This document shows positions 18,047 to 27,703 of a DNA stretch of 64,000 nt, in pieces. The DNA lies in assembly GCF_030818575.1 (NCBI RefSeq), contig NZ_JAUTAL010000001.1, positions 2,170,001 through 2,234,000 of the forward strand. Reading direction: 5' to 3'. The stretch is from Chryseobacterium camelliae (GTDB lineage: Bacteria > Bacteroidota > Bacteroidia > Flavobacteriales > Weeksellaceae). Position numbers and translations under genes: made by a program. The stretch's first letter is position 1. Every line of letters begins with the position of its first letter. The notes under the pieces were generated by a model. That model made no database searches. It was not told where the DNA came from and saw nothing but the letters and a program-made list of their open reading frames with translations.

Positions 18047-18772
18047 TTATACTTTAATCCTGATGATTCCCAACTTCTCGAGCACCCGCATCGTCTGGAA
18101 TCCCATGTCCCATTCAAACCAGCGGGAGGCATTGTTCGGCCTTTGGGGATGCTTGTGATGGTTATTGTGATACGCTTCGCCCCAGAAAAGGAAGTCTACC
18201 GGAAGGATGTTTTTAGAGGTATTGGACATGCGGTAGTTTTCGTATCCGAATTTATGGGCCCACCAGTTGACAGCCATTCCCTGCAGTGATCCCATAATGA
18301 TGGTTGCCGGCAGGAACAGCCATTGCCACCATGCGGTTGCCAGTAAGGCATATATTCCTACATAAACACCGATCCAAAGGATCCGGGTAATATAATTGTG
18401 GGCAAAACGGTCAAAGCGTTCCCAATCCGGAAGGTTCTTTTTATACTTTTCGGGCGCATCGGTTTTCCCGATATACAAGTGGAAATAGTTGGTCCGTGTT
18501 GTCCACATCATGAGGAAAGGATTCGGGTCGTTGTGAGGGGAATGGGGATCTTCAGGTTTATCGGTGTGGGCATGATGCAACCGGTGCATCAGTCCGTATG
18601 TATAAGCGCTGATGTACGATGAGCCCTGGGTGATGAAGCAACCCAGGTAAAACACCCGCTCCCAGAATTTCGACATGGTAAAAAGGTTATGGGCCGCATA
18701 CCGGTGATGGAAAACCGACTGGAAAAACAGCGACGCATACCAGTGTATGGTGATGAAAATGAATAGTGCCAT
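18047..18772 (-). CDS. Acyl-CoA/fatty acid desaturase
   Basis: A 241-residue membrane di-iron desaturase that inserts a cis double bond in fatty acyl chains, most likely delta-9, for membrane fluidity. All three His boxes are present: HHRYAAH (22-28), HRLHHAH (63-69) and HNNHHKH (201-207). Hydrophobic stretches lie at 1-20, 40-60, 130-165. The length matches the short bacterial acyl-CoA desaturases. It is a single gene between repeat arrays on one side and mobA on the other, with no operon partner. Confidence 0.93.
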   Translation of the reverse strand: MALFIFITIHWYASLFFQSVFHHRYAAHNLFTMSKFWERVFYLGCFITQGSSYISAYTYGLMHRLHHAHTDKPEDPHSPHNDPNPFLMMWTTRTNYFHLYIGKTDAPEKYKKNLPDWERFDRFAHNYITRILWIGVYVGIYALLATAWWQWLFLPATIIMGSLQGMAVNWWAHKFGYENYRMSNTSKNILPVDFLFWGEAYHNNHHKHPQRPNNASRWFEWDMGFQTMRVLEKLGIIRIKV

Positions 18773-19083
18773 AAGGTGGGGATTAAAAAGTTGAACGTTT
18801 GGTTTCTGAAGCAGTGCGTAAAAAGTGATGATTACGATACTATGTCTGCTTACTTATATATACGACACATCCTATCCCGCAGTTTTCCCCCACCGGTCAA
18901 CGGCGCACTGATATCCGGCTAACAGCTTACAGCCCAGCCATTAGAAGTCAGGATAATTCTCTATATTTGATGGTATTGCCGGCAGAAAATCCAATAAACA
19001 ACAAAAATGCCCGTCAGCTGTGCAGGCTGAACGATAATGGCAGAGGATATGCATGGTAAGATCAATAATGAGAACGCGGTACA
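18773..19083. other. Intergenic region before mobA
   Basis: About 310 bp separating two divergent genes. A -7-like TATATTTG at 18962-18969 points to mobA, leaving a ~110 nt leader. No TTG at the right distance and no recognised riboswitch were seen. Confidence 0.35.
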
Positions 19084-19707
19084 ATGACTCTATCAACTCT
19101 TCCTTCTTCAACGACACTTAATGGTCTTGTCCTTGCCGGCGGAAAAAGCAGCCGGATGGGCATCCCAAAAGATACCATGAACTGGCATGGAAAGGAGCAG
19201 CGGTATGCTGCCGCAGATCTCCTGGCTAATTGGTGTCACGAGGTGTATATTTCCTGCCGGCCGGATCAGAAGGCTGATATTGATCCCGCTTATCGTGCAT
19301 TAACCGATATTTTCTCTGATATGGGTCCTCTAAGTGGTATCCTGTCAGCTTTTCAGTTTCAAAAAGATGCGGCCTGGCTCGTTGTGGCCTGTGATATGCC
19401 CTTGTTGGATAAGGCATCACTGGCTATCCTAGTCAGGTACAGAAATACAGCCAGGATAGCCACGACGTATGAAAGCCCTGCCGATGGGTTTCCGGAACCC
19501 TTAGTTACCATCTGGGAACCTGAAAGCTATCCGCTTTTGACGGACTTTATACATTCCGGGAACAGATCGCCGAGAAGGTTTCTGATGCAGAATGACGTTT
19601 TAATCCTGAAACCAGAGCATCCGAATGCATTGATCAATACCAATACGCCTGAAGAGGCGGATCAGGTCAGGGAAATGCTGAAAAAGAGAAATATGGATGG
19701 GATATAG
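19084..19707 (+). CDS. mobA: Molybdenum cofactor guanylyltransferase
   Basis: A 207-residue cytosolic nucleotidyltransferase that attaches GMP to molybdopterin to give the MGD cofactor needed by the DMSO-reductase/FdhF enzyme family. The N-terminal GTP-binding signature LVLAGGKSSRMG is at residues 16-26, with Lys29 following. AWLVVACDMPLLDKA carries the metal-binding Asp, and DIFSDMGPLSGIL is typical. It probably supplies the cofactor for the YdeP/FdhF-type oxidoreductase at 23590-25989, whose FdhD partner is also nearby; no other MGD enzyme is in the window. Length is normal. Confidence 0.92.
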   Translation: MTLSTLPSSTTLNGLVLAGGKSSRMGIPKDTMNWHGKEQRYAAADLLANWCHEVYISCRPDQKADIDPAYRALTDIFSDMGPLSGILSAFQFQKDAAWLVVACDMPLLDKASLAILVRYRNTARIATTYESPADGFPEPLVTIWEPESYPLLTDFIHSGNRSPRRFLMQNDVLILKPEHPNALINTNTPEEADQVREMLKKRNMDGI

Positions 19708-19789
19708 GATATCCAGTGATTAGCTTACCTGATTTGTTTTAGACCGGTTCAATGACTTTTGGGTAACAGATGCCAAGTAAGGGATTTTT

Positions 19790-20000
19790 ATCAACCACCC
19801 CGTCAAAAATTCTCTGAATTTTCGCCACCCCTCCGAGGGAGGGGAATTTTGCAGCTGGTATCTCCGCAAGCCGCAAAGATATTACGTGCACATAAAAACC
19901 ATAGGTTTTTAAAAACTTCTGTGTTCTTCTGTTTTCAAAGCTTTTATCTTCATTATTCTTAAGGGTCAAAAGCTTTTGTGACTGTTGTGGTCATATAAAT
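19790..20000. repeat. Dispersed hairpin repeat, copy 5
   Basis: Same unit as at 16.7-18.0 kb, anchor at about 19795. It ends where the first copy of the 590 bp duplication begins. Confidence 0.85.
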
Positions 20001-20010
20001 TAATTCGTTC

Positions 20011-20600
20011 ATTTTGCTTCTTTCAAGTTTATTTTTTTATTTGAATCAGCGAACCCTGTGGGTTTGCCTTGATGCAAAACGAACCAAAAGATCAAGACTG
20101 GATTCTTTCGCTAACCGAAAACCTTATGCACTAAAAATTCTAAACTTGCGTGGTAGCAACAGGGGGTGCTTCGATTCAAACTCAATCCCACGCTTCGGAC
20201 AATAGAATTTTCTTAACGTTTATAAGGCTTCCGGTCTTAACGCTACAGACTCCTAGGTCGGTTTAATTCCGGGATTAGTTGCAATTAACCATATCTTTTA
20301 TTAAATAAACTCTATCAACGTTCAATTTATCAAACATAAAAATCGTAGATTTTTAAAAACTTATGTGCTCTTCTATTTGCAAAGCTTTTGTGACTTTTGT
20401 TGTTTTTAATCTCTCGTGGATTAGCAGATTATTTTCCCCAAGTGGATCACGCCACTTTAATCCTTATTAAAACCACCCCGTCAAAAATTCTTTGAATTTT
20501 CGCCACCCCTCCGAGGGAGGGGAATTTTGCAGCTGGTATTTGCGAGTTGCAAAGAGTACGTGCACATAAAAACCGTAGGTTTTTAAAAACTTCTGTGCTC
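20011..20600. repeat. Direct duplication, copy A (~590 bp)
   Basis: This stretch is repeated almost exactly 696 bp downstream at 20707-21295; the few differences include TGTGGG/TGCGGG and CAACAGG/CAATAGG. It joins a ~320 bp module specific to this pair with one hairpin repeat unit (copy 6, anchor about 20472). The 63-codon frame inside is repeated in both copies and is judged repeat sequence, not a gene. Confidence 0.88.
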
Positions 20601-20706
20601 TTCTGTTTGCAAAGCTTTTATCTTCATAATTCTTAAGTGTCAAAAGCTTTTGTGACTGTTGTGGTTTTATAAATCTCACTTCTATTCTTCGAGTTTATTA
20701 TACATA

Positions 20707-21295
20707 ATTTTGCTTCTTTCAAGTTTATTTTTTTATTTGAATCAGCGAACCCTGCGGGTTTGCCTTGATGCAAAACGAACCAAAAGATCAAGACTGGATT
20801 CTTTCGCTAACCGAAAACCTTATGCACTAAAAATTCTAAACTTGCGTGGTAGCAATAGGGGGTGCTTCGATTCCAACTCAATCCCACGCTTCGGACAATA
20901 GAATTTTCTTAACGTTTATAAGGCTTCCGGTCTTAACGCTACAGACTCCTAGGTCGGTTTAATTCCGGGATTAGTTGCAATTAACCATATCTTTTATTAA
21001 ATAAACTCTATCAACGTTCAATTTATCAAACATAAAAATCGTAGATTTTTAAAAACTTATGTGCTCTTCTATTTGCAAAGCTTTTGTGACTTTTGTTGTT
21101 TTTAATCTCTCGTGGATTAGCAGATTATTTTCCCCAAGTGGATCACGCCACTTTAATCCTTATTAAAACCACCCCGTCAAAAATTCTTTGAATTTTCGCC
21201 ACCCCTCCGAGGGAGGGGAATTTTGCAGCTGGTATTTGCGAGTTGCAAAGAGTACGTGCACATAAAAACCGTAGGTTTTTAAAAACTTCTGTGTT
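20707..21295. repeat. Direct duplication, copy B (~590 bp)
   Basis: Near-identical partner of 20011-20600 and contains hairpin repeat copy 7 (anchor about 21168). The high identity implies a recent duplication or gene conversion. Confidence 0.88.
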
Positions 21296-21660
21296 CTTCT
21301 GTTTTCATAGTTGTTGTACTTCATGATTCTCATGTGTCAAAAACTTTGTGACTTTTGTGGTTTTTTTAATCTCTCGTGGATTAGCAGATTAAGCAGATTA
21401 TTTTTCCCAAGTGGATCACACCACTTTAATCGTTATTAAAAACCACCCCGTCAAAAATTCTCTGAATTTTCGACGCCCCTCTGAGGGAGGGGAATTTTGC
21501 AGCTGGTATTTGCAAGCTGCAAAGATTACGTGCACATAAAAATCGTAGATTTTTAGAAACTTATTTTATCTTCTGTTTTCAAAGCTGGATTCTTAAGATT
21601 CTTAAGTGTCAAAAAAACTTTGTGACTTTTGTGGTTTTGTTATTTTCTCGCAAAGCAGCA
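21296..21660. repeat. Dispersed hairpin repeat, copy 8 and remnants
   Basis: Anchor at about 21442, 274 bp after copy 7. It degenerates toward 21660, before the AT-rich tail of the next gene. Confidence 0.8.
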
Positions 21661-21806
21661 TCTATCAGCAGGGCATCTATCATCAGAAATTTCCCTGCCA
21701 ATAATTAAGCCCCTTATCCGAACTACTCGTTTTTGAGGTTTGTACAATTTCGAAAATATGGATTCAATTATGTGATATTCATACACACGTCAATACAATG
21801 ATTTAA

Positions 21807-23102
21807 CTACATAGTATCTTTCAGCTTTACTTCAACTTTGTCACCATCTTTCTCAATAGTCACTTTCTGTTCAATATCCGCTGTTGCTCCCGTAGAGGCA
21901 CTTGCCGTTCCATATACAGGTGTAGAACCTAAGACAGCTCCACTGGCATGCATGGTTACGTTTTCTCCTGCATAATAGCTGTACAAATATCTATGCGTAT
22001 AACCAAAAGTAGTCATCACAAGATATTCTCCAGGTTGTAAATTGGTAAATTCAAAATGCCCCTTATCATCATACACCTTTGTGGTTTTAATACATGCGGC
22101 AACATTTGGGTCAATAGGTACTTCCGGTAATTTTTTACGTTTTCTTATTTGCTTGTTTACTTCTTTCCATTCTTCAATATACGGAGAATTGAGGAGTAAG
22201 GATACAACCGTGCCTTTTGGTGCATATTGAGCCTTGTTCATATTCAATACAGCCAATTTTGAAGAACGATCTCTTGCAAATGCCGTTCCTATGATAGAGC
22301 TGTTACCATTTTGGATCTTTGTCATTGCCTCATCCTTATTAAATTTATTTTTGATAGGCTGATAATCCAATTCGTCATTGAAACAGATCTCCCATACACC
22401 ATCGCCTACATGCATCTCCCGTTGCCAAAGCCTATGGTCTTTTTTATCAATAATATAATAATAAATGGCACCTGTAGATTCTTCCAGAACACTGACCAGC
22501 CAAGTATCGTGCGCACCTGTTTTAGGAGAATTGTAAATGTAACTTTTAACCTCCTTGATGACATAATTAGTTACAGGCTTCCCGGGATCATCAACATTAT
22601 AATAAAAACATGGAATGGTTGCTTTGTAACCTACGTTAAGTGGCAAAGATCTCAACAGTTCTTCAAACATGAAGTATTCAATAAATTGGTCCTTTATAGG
22701 AATATTTATAGAAGAATCTTTATTTGATCTATCTTTTGTATGAATTTTTCCGGTAACATTTTGCCCAAAATTAATATCAAACACTTTGGTTGTGGATTCT
22801 GAGTTTAAGCTTATGGGTGCAAATGTCTTTGCAGAAGCTTTGGTAACCCTTTTTCTATACCATTCATTATTTTCATCTGTATAGTTATAGGTACTGATAA
22901 TGTTATTAGCATCTACTGAAAGGTCTTTTATTATTTTCCCTTTATTGTCCCATTTATCTTTTTTAACATAAAAAATATTAAATACAGATTTTTCAGGTTT
23001 TAAATAACTGGTTTTTATATCGGAGCTTCCAGGAATAATTGTTTTTTGTGCAAATAGAATAGAAGACAACGATAATAATCCAATTGCGATTATTTTTTTC
23101 AT
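21807..23102 (-). CDS. Secreted protein with C-terminal prealbumin-like domain
   Basis: A 431-residue exported protein. It has a signal peptide (GLLSLSSILFAQ, residues 7-18) and a ~240 residue N-terminal region rich in beta strands (DSSINIPIKDQFIEYFMFEE, GAIYYYIIDKKDHRLWQREM) that resembles proteins measuring or holding lipid-like or metabolite ligands. Near the C-terminus, DKGHFEFTNLQPGEYLVMTT is a carboxypeptidase-regulatory (prealbumin-like) beta-sandwich motif. The tail is charged (KVTIEKDGDKVEVKLKDTM). No enzyme active site is evident, and the family and function are unknown. A 79-codon frame lies 68 bp upstream on the same strand. Confidence 0.75.
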   Translation of the reverse strand: MKKIIAIGLLSLSSILFAQKTIIPGSSDIKTSYLKPEKSVFNIFYVKKDKWDNKGKIIKDLSVDANNIISTYNYTDENNEWYRKRVTKASAKTFAPISLNSESTTKVFDINFGQNVTGKIHTKDRSNKDSSINIPIKDQFIEYFMFEELLRSLPLNVGYKATIPCFYYNVDDPGKPVTNYVIKEVKSYIYNSPKTGAHDTWLVSVLEESTGAIYYYIIDKKDHRLWQREMHVGDGVWEICFNDELDYQPIKNKFNKDEAMTKIQNGNSSIIGTAFARDRSSKLAVLNMNKAQYAPKGTVVSLLLNSPYIEEWKEVNKQIRKRKKLPEVPIDPNVAACIKTTKVYDDKGHFEFTNLQPGEYLVMTTFGYTHRYLYSYYAGENVTMHASGAVLGSTPVYGTASASTGATADIEQKVTIEKDGDKVEVKLKDTM

Positions 23103-23170
23103 ATGTTTTAATTTATTTAGGTGTTAACATTTAAAAATCATTGATAAGAAAAAAATTCCTACTCTTTATT

Positions 23171-23410
23171 TTATATCATCTCTTTCCCATGGGTCAGGTT
23201 ACTAAAAATAATTGGTTTGTGATCAATAGGCACAGACAGAACCGAATAAGTTGTTCTACTTCCAAATTTACTTAAACGATTAGGAATTAAAGTAATCTCT
23301 TCTGTAGATTTCAGGAACATATGTAAAAATAAACTATATGCTCCTGCTGTATGCTCCATTTTTATAATCCTTTCTATTTCTTCCGTTTCTTTCAAAAAGG
23401 ACATCATCAT
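23171..23410 (-). CDS. Small hypothetical ORF
   Basis: A 79-codon frame on the same strand as, and 68 bp upstream of, the secreted prealbumin-domain gene. The peptide (KETEEIERIIKMEHTAG, then SKFGSRTTYSVLSVPID) has no signal or known domain. It may be a real small gene or the remnant of one. Flanking DNA to 23589 contains only a C/T-rich tract. Confidence 0.35.
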   Translation of the reverse strand: MMMSFLKETEEIERIIKMEHTAGAYSLFLHMFLKSTEEITLIPNRLSKFGSRTTYSVLSVPIDHKPIIFSNLTHGKEMI

Positions 23411-23589
23411 ATCAGGGTGTAATTTTATTGCAAGCTATCCTTCAAATAATTCTTCTGTATTAAAAAGCTTCTTTGACTTTTAACTCCAGCGAACCTGTGG
23501 ATTGAGGTTTTCGTACTCACTCTCAATAAACCCTTAAATCCACACCCCCACTCTATAACTTTCCAGCTCTCCGACTCTAACCTCCTCCA

Positions 23590-25989
23590 TCACCCCGGAT
23601 TAGTTCCCGTAGCAGCCACAATATGGTCATCCACCTTCTGATAATTTTCAGGATTATGTTTCCGGATTTTGATGCGGACATATTTGGAGGCGGGCATATT
23701 GGCTCCGTCAACGACATTATTGATAGAGACCAGGACGTTGGTTTCAGGGAAATAGGTCATGGTACTTTTTTGTGGAATCTGATATTTGACCACGATAAAA
23801 AGCGGGGCAATACGTTCGATCCCGTCATCATAGTTGAACAGATCTACTTTATCGCCTTCTTTTAAACCGGCTTTTTCGATGTCCTGCTCATTCATCATCA
23901 CGATCCTCCGTTCATTGAAAATCCCTCGGTAGCGGTCATCCAGGCCGTAAACTACGGTATTGAACTGGTCGTGGGTGCGTGTGGTGGCCATCAGGTATTC
24001 GTCATCTGCCAGGGAGTTGTCCGGAACCGGCGTGATACTGAATGCTGCTTTTCCCGGGAAATGTTCGCTAGTGAATTTTCCTTCCCGCGGATCGTTCGGC
24101 AGATAAAAACCTCCTTTCTGTACGACCCTTTCATTGTAGTGTTCAAATCCGGGGATGCATTGGGAAATATCATCGCGAATGGCATCATAGCTGTTGATAA
24201 AGCGGTCCCAGTCAATGACGGAACGTTCGCCCAATACTGCTTTTGCCATGCGGCACGCCACGTGAGTTTCGTTGATCAGGTGTTCTGAAACGGGTTCCAG
24301 TACCCCTCTTGACCATTCCACTACCCCCATGGAATTCTCCGTGCTGATGTGCTGGAGCTCACCATTGACGATATCTTTCTCACTCCTGGAAATAACCGGA
24401 AGGATCAATGCTTCTTTGCCATGAATGAGATGGCCACGGTTCAGTTTAATGGAAACCATTACCGACATATCCAGTTTACGCATGGCTTCAGCCGTGTACG
24501 TGGTATCCGGTGCTGCCGACAATAAGTTGCCACCCATGCAGAACATAAATTTTACTTTTTCTTGATGCATGGCCTTGATTGCCTTCACGACATCATAGCC
24601 CCCCTGTCTGGGAACTTTAAATCCATAAAACTTCTCCAGGGTGTCCAACTGTTCTTCGGTAGGCTTGTGATTCACCAGTAATGTCCTGTTGCCCTGGACA
24701 TTGCTATGCCCCCGGACCGGGCAGACTCCGCCACCCTTGATTCCTATGCTCCCTTTCATGAGAAGCAGGTTGACGATATTATAGATCATGTCTACCCCGT
24801 TGTGCTGCTGTGTAATGCCCATTCCCCAGCAAACGATAATTCGTTTTCTGGCTGCGATCATCTGCGCCGCCTCCCTCAGCTGGTCAACAGGAATACCGCA
24901 TTCAGCAGCAAGGAAATTAAGGTCGTACCGTTTAAGCTCTTCCACTAATGCTTCAAATCCGGCCGTTTTTTCATGGATGAAATCATAGTCGATGACCTTG
25001 CCCGGGTTTTTCTCTTCCTCTTCCAGCACCAGGATCTGTAAAGCTTTCAGCAAAGCCATATCGCCGTTGATTTTCACCGGAAGATACAGGTCTGACAGTT
25101 CAAACGGTTTGGTGATTGCGGCAAGAGGCTTCTGCGGATCTTTGAAGCCCATCAATCCGGCTTCCGGAAGCGGGTTGATAGCCATGATCCGGGCACCATT
25201 CTTCTTTCCTTTGGTAAGCGCGGAAAGCATCCTCGGGGAGTTGGTCCCAGGATTCTGTCCTATGATGATGATGAGATCGGACTCATAAAAATCTTCGAGC
25301 TTTACGGATCCTTTTCCGAATCCGATGCTTCTGGTAAGGGCATATCCGGAGGTTTCATGGCACATATTGGAACAATCAGGGAAATTATTGGTCCCGAATT
25401 CCCGCCCGAATAACTGGTATACCCAAGTGGCTTCATTGCTGGTCCTTCCAGAGGTGTAGAATATGGCTTCGTCAGGAGAATCCAGACCATTCAGTTTTTC
25501 AGCAATTTTAGCAAAAGCTTCATCCCAGCTGACGGGCTGATAATGGGTTCCTCCTTTCGGAAGGTACATCGGTTCCGAGATCCTTCCCAATTGGCTGATC
25601 TGGTAATCCGTCATTTTTGCCAGGTCATATACGGAGTTATCCCTGAAGAATTCTGCTCCTATGGTTTTGGAGGTTGCTTCCTCGGCAAGTGCCTTAGCTC
25701 CGTTCTCGCAGTATTCTGCAATCTTTGAACGGTCGTGGTCAGGGTCCGGCCAGGCACAGCTCGGACAGTCGAAACCGTCAAACTGGTTCATGCTGAACAG
25801 TGCCCTTCCACCGCGGAGCACAGAGGCATCGCGTACAAGCTGCTCCAGCGAATGCATGACAGCCGGAACACCTGCCGCCCATTTTTTCGGGGATTCCAGC
25901 TTCAGGTCGAGTAGTTTGTAGGGGGATGCTGCCGAAGGTGACTGGCTGTAAGTCTGATCTGTTTTCTTATCTAATCCGTTATTTTCCAT
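23590..25989 (-). CDS. Molybdopterin oxidoreductase, YdeP/FdhF-like
   Basis: A 799-residue bis-MGD enzyme of the YdeP branch of formate dehydrogenase-like oxidoreductases. The N-terminal CPSCAWPDPDHD motif holds cysteines of the family cluster region. Molybdopterin-binding segments are IIIIGQNPGTNSPRM, VCWGMGITQQHNGVDMI and GGVCPVRGHSNVQGNR. Cys in SNMCHETSGYAL is the likely metal-proximal residue; there is no selenocysteine. The C-terminal dinucleotide-binding barrel ends with TYFPETNVLVSIN. No Tat signal, so cytosolic. Last gene of a probable fdhD, small protein, oxidoreductase unit (22 bp from the middle gene). Substrate uncertain: the YdeP branch has been linked to acid resistance and is not proven to be a formate dehydrogenase. 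Confidence 0.9.
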   Translation of the reverse strand: MENNGLDKKTDQTYSQSPSAASPYKLLDLKLESPKKWAAGVPAVMHSLEQLVRDASVLRGGRALFSMNQFDGFDCPSCAWPDPDHDRSKIAEYCENGAKALAEEATSKTIGAEFFRDNSVYDLAKMTDYQISQLGRISEPMYLPKGGTHYQPVSWDEAFAKIAEKLNGLDSPDEAIFYTSGRTSNEATWVYQLFGREFGTNNFPDCSNMCHETSGYALTRSIGFGKGSVKLEDFYESDLIIIIGQNPGTNSPRMLSALTKGKKNGARIMAINPLPEAGLMGFKDPQKPLAAITKPFELSDLYLPVKINGDMALLKALQILVLEEEEKNPGKVIDYDFIHEKTAGFEALVEELKRYDLNFLAAECGIPVDQLREAAQMIAARKRIIVCWGMGITQQHNGVDMIYNIVNLLLMKGSIGIKGGGVCPVRGHSNVQGNRTLLVNHKPTEEQLDTLEKFYGFKVPRQGGYDVVKAIKAMHQEKVKFMFCMGGNLLSAAPDTTYTAEAMRKLDMSVMVSIKLNRGHLIHGKEALILPVISRSEKDIVNGELQHISTENSMGVVEWSRGVLEPVSEHLINETHVACRMAKAVLGERSVIDWDRFINSYDAIRDDISQCIPGFEHYNERVVQKGGFYLPNDPREGKFTSEHFPGKAAFSITPVPDNSLADDEYLMATTRTHDQFNTVVYGLDDRYRGIFNERRIVMMNEQDIEKAGLKEGDKVDLFNYDDGIERIAPLFIVVKYQIPQKSTMTYFPETNVLVSINNVVDGANMPASKYVRIKIRKHNPENYQKVDDHIVAATGTNPG

Positions 25990-26010
25990 ACTGTTGTGAT
26001 TTGATGTGTG

Positions 26011-26361
26011 TTAGCATTTTGCGTTCGGATTCGGATAGTTGTCGCTCTGGTCTTCCAGGGTATTGTCCAGACACACAAAATCCTTTTCCACTAAAAGGCT
26101 GATCTTTCCGGCCTGTCCGTTGAAGCCTACGGTATCGGTTGAAATCCATTCCTCTACCATAACTGCCGGCATTTTAAGGACCATGCGATTATCTGTGAAG
26201 ACGGCAGAAAGATTTCCGTCTTCCGTTCTTTCAATCGCATAGACAAAGTTCCGGCCTGGAAACTCCGTAGATCCGGAAATCATTCCGTTTTTGCCCAGTT
26301 CTGCCACCTCCGACTGTGTGAGGCGGAATCTTAAGCTGTTGTCTTTAATTCTTATTTTCAT
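26011..26361 (-). CDS. Small conserved protein of the fdhD-oxidoreductase unit
   Basis: A 116-residue cytosolic protein beginning MKIRIKDNSLRFRLTQSEV, a Bacteroidota-specific family that I recall as DUF7009 (not verified). It is predicted beta-rich (FVYAIERTEDGNLSAVFTDN) with an acidic Cys-terminated tail (NYPNPNAKC). It lies 22 bp upstream of the molybdopterin oxidoreductase and 233 bp downstream of fdhD, all on the minus strand. The constant association suggests a dedicated chaperone or subunit of the oxidoreductase, but no activity is known. Confidence 0.75.
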   Translation of the reverse strand: MKIRIKDNSLRFRLTQSEVAELGKNGMISGSTEFPGRNFVYAIERTEDGNLSAVFTDNRMVLKMPAVMVEEWISTDTVGFNGQAGKISLLVEKDFVCLDNTLEDQSDNYPNPNAKC

Positions 26362-26594
26362 TGCTGTAAATCCTCAGAATTTTTTAGTTGATCAATTATG
26401 ATGTGTTTCTTTTTACTGCGAAGTATCATTCAGGGTGTTCATGATGCTAAGATGGCAGATCGCCTATCTGTAAAGGTAAATTTTATCCATTTTTAGCAAT
26501 CCATCCTTCAATGATTTTGCTTCTTTGCCTTTTTTTCTTTTATGATCTTACTTTTTTCGTTGATGCTTTTTCCTTTAATGGTTCATAGTATCCG

Positions 26595-27467
26595 CTAATC
26601 TGTCTTTATCTCCACATGTCTGCTCTGATGGTATACATTGAACCTGGTATCCCGGAGGAACCCGAGCAAAGTCATGTCAAATTCTTTAGCCAGGTCAACG
26701 GCCAGGCTGGAAGGTGCTCCTATTGCAGCGACCACGTAAATTCCTGCCATGGCAGCTTTCTGGATCAGTTCAAAGCTTGCCCTTCCGCTGAGCAATAAAA
26801 TATGGTTGCTGAGAGGAAGCTGTCCGGCCATGAGCGCATTCCCGATCAGTTTATCTAACGCATTATGCCGTCCTACATCCTCACGCAAAGCCAGGAGATT
26901 CCCGTTTAAATCAAATAGTCCCGAAGCATGGATGCCGCCGGTCGCACTGAAATTATTCTGGAATGTCCTGAGTTTTTCAGACAGCTGATAAAGTGTTTTT
27001 AGTGTTACGGTTTGCTGTTTTTTTTCCAAAGTCCGGAAAGTACTGACTGTCCTGATGGACTCTATAGATCCTTTTCCGCAAACACCGCAGCTGGAAGTAG
27101 TGTAAAAATTCCGTTCGGTGTTCATCAGTTTGGGAATATGGCCTTCTGTTAGCTCGACAATAACCGTATTTTCACCGGTCCTGGAACATACGGCCTGAGA
27201 ATGATATACCTCTTTCACCTGTTCCCGATCCGAGATAATGCCTTCAGTAAAAAGAAATCCTACTGCAAGCTCGGCATCATTTCCCGGCGTACGCATGGTT
27301 ACAGAAATGTTCCGGGTGGTTTTCTCAAATTCGGATTGATAAGATACCCGGATTTCTAAGGGTTCCTCTACGGAAATATCATCGGTACACGGAAAGCTCA
27401 GGCTGTCTTTTACTTTGACAATCTCTATTTTCTGTACGGAATTGTTCTCCAGGATACCGGCTTTCAT
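26595..27467 (-). CDS. fdhD: Formate dehydrogenase accessory sulfurtransferase
   Basis: A 290-residue FdhD, which takes sulfur from a cysteine desulfurase and transfers it to the Mo of the MGD cofactor, a step required for FdhF-type enzymes. The catalytic CxxC loop is TSSCGVCGKGS with Cys127 and Cys130. The GDP/cofactor-contact segments AELAVGFLFTEGII and ALREDVGRHNALDKLIG are conserved, as is LLLSGRASFELIQKA. It heads the Mo-oxidoreductase unit and, with mobA at 19 kb, gives the supply chain for that enzyme. Full length. Confidence 0.94.
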   Translation of the reverse strand: MKAGILENNSVQKIEIVKVKDSLSFPCTDDISVEEPLEIRVSYQSEFEKTTRNISVTMRTPGNDAELAVGFLFTEGIISDREQVKEVYHSQAVCSRTGENTVIVELTEGHIPKLMNTERNFYTTSSCGVCGKGSIESIRTVSTFRTLEKKQQTVTLKTLYQLSEKLRTFQNNFSATGGIHASGLFDLNGNLLALREDVGRHNALDKLIGNALMAGQLPLSNHILLLSGRASFELIQKAAMAGIYVVAAIGAPSSLAVDLAKEFDMTLLGFLRDTRFNVYHQSRHVEIKTD

Positions 27468-27703
27468 GTTTTAACAGATTTTATCAGATGTTCTTTTGAG
27501 GTTTGGTCTGAAGTTCTAATGAATCATCAATCTTAATACCACATTAGTAAATATACACATTTTGTGTCTCAATCACAAGCCTAGGAAAGCTTATATGATC
27601 TGTATGACCGCCAAATGATGACTAAAAAGAATCTGTTTTGTGAAAGAAGAAAACAATACCGCCATAGGTGGGAGCTGACATCCTGTAAAATCGACTTAGA
27701 GGA

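Noticed and set aside
18970..19083. Molybdenum cofactor riboswitch before mobA
   Set aside because: The leader does not show the expected conserved stem and loop pattern, and the motif is mainly known outside Bacteroidota.
20014..20205. 63-codon frame repeated at 20659-20901
   Set aside because: It is part of the duplicated non-coding module, has no independent support and ends identically in both copies.
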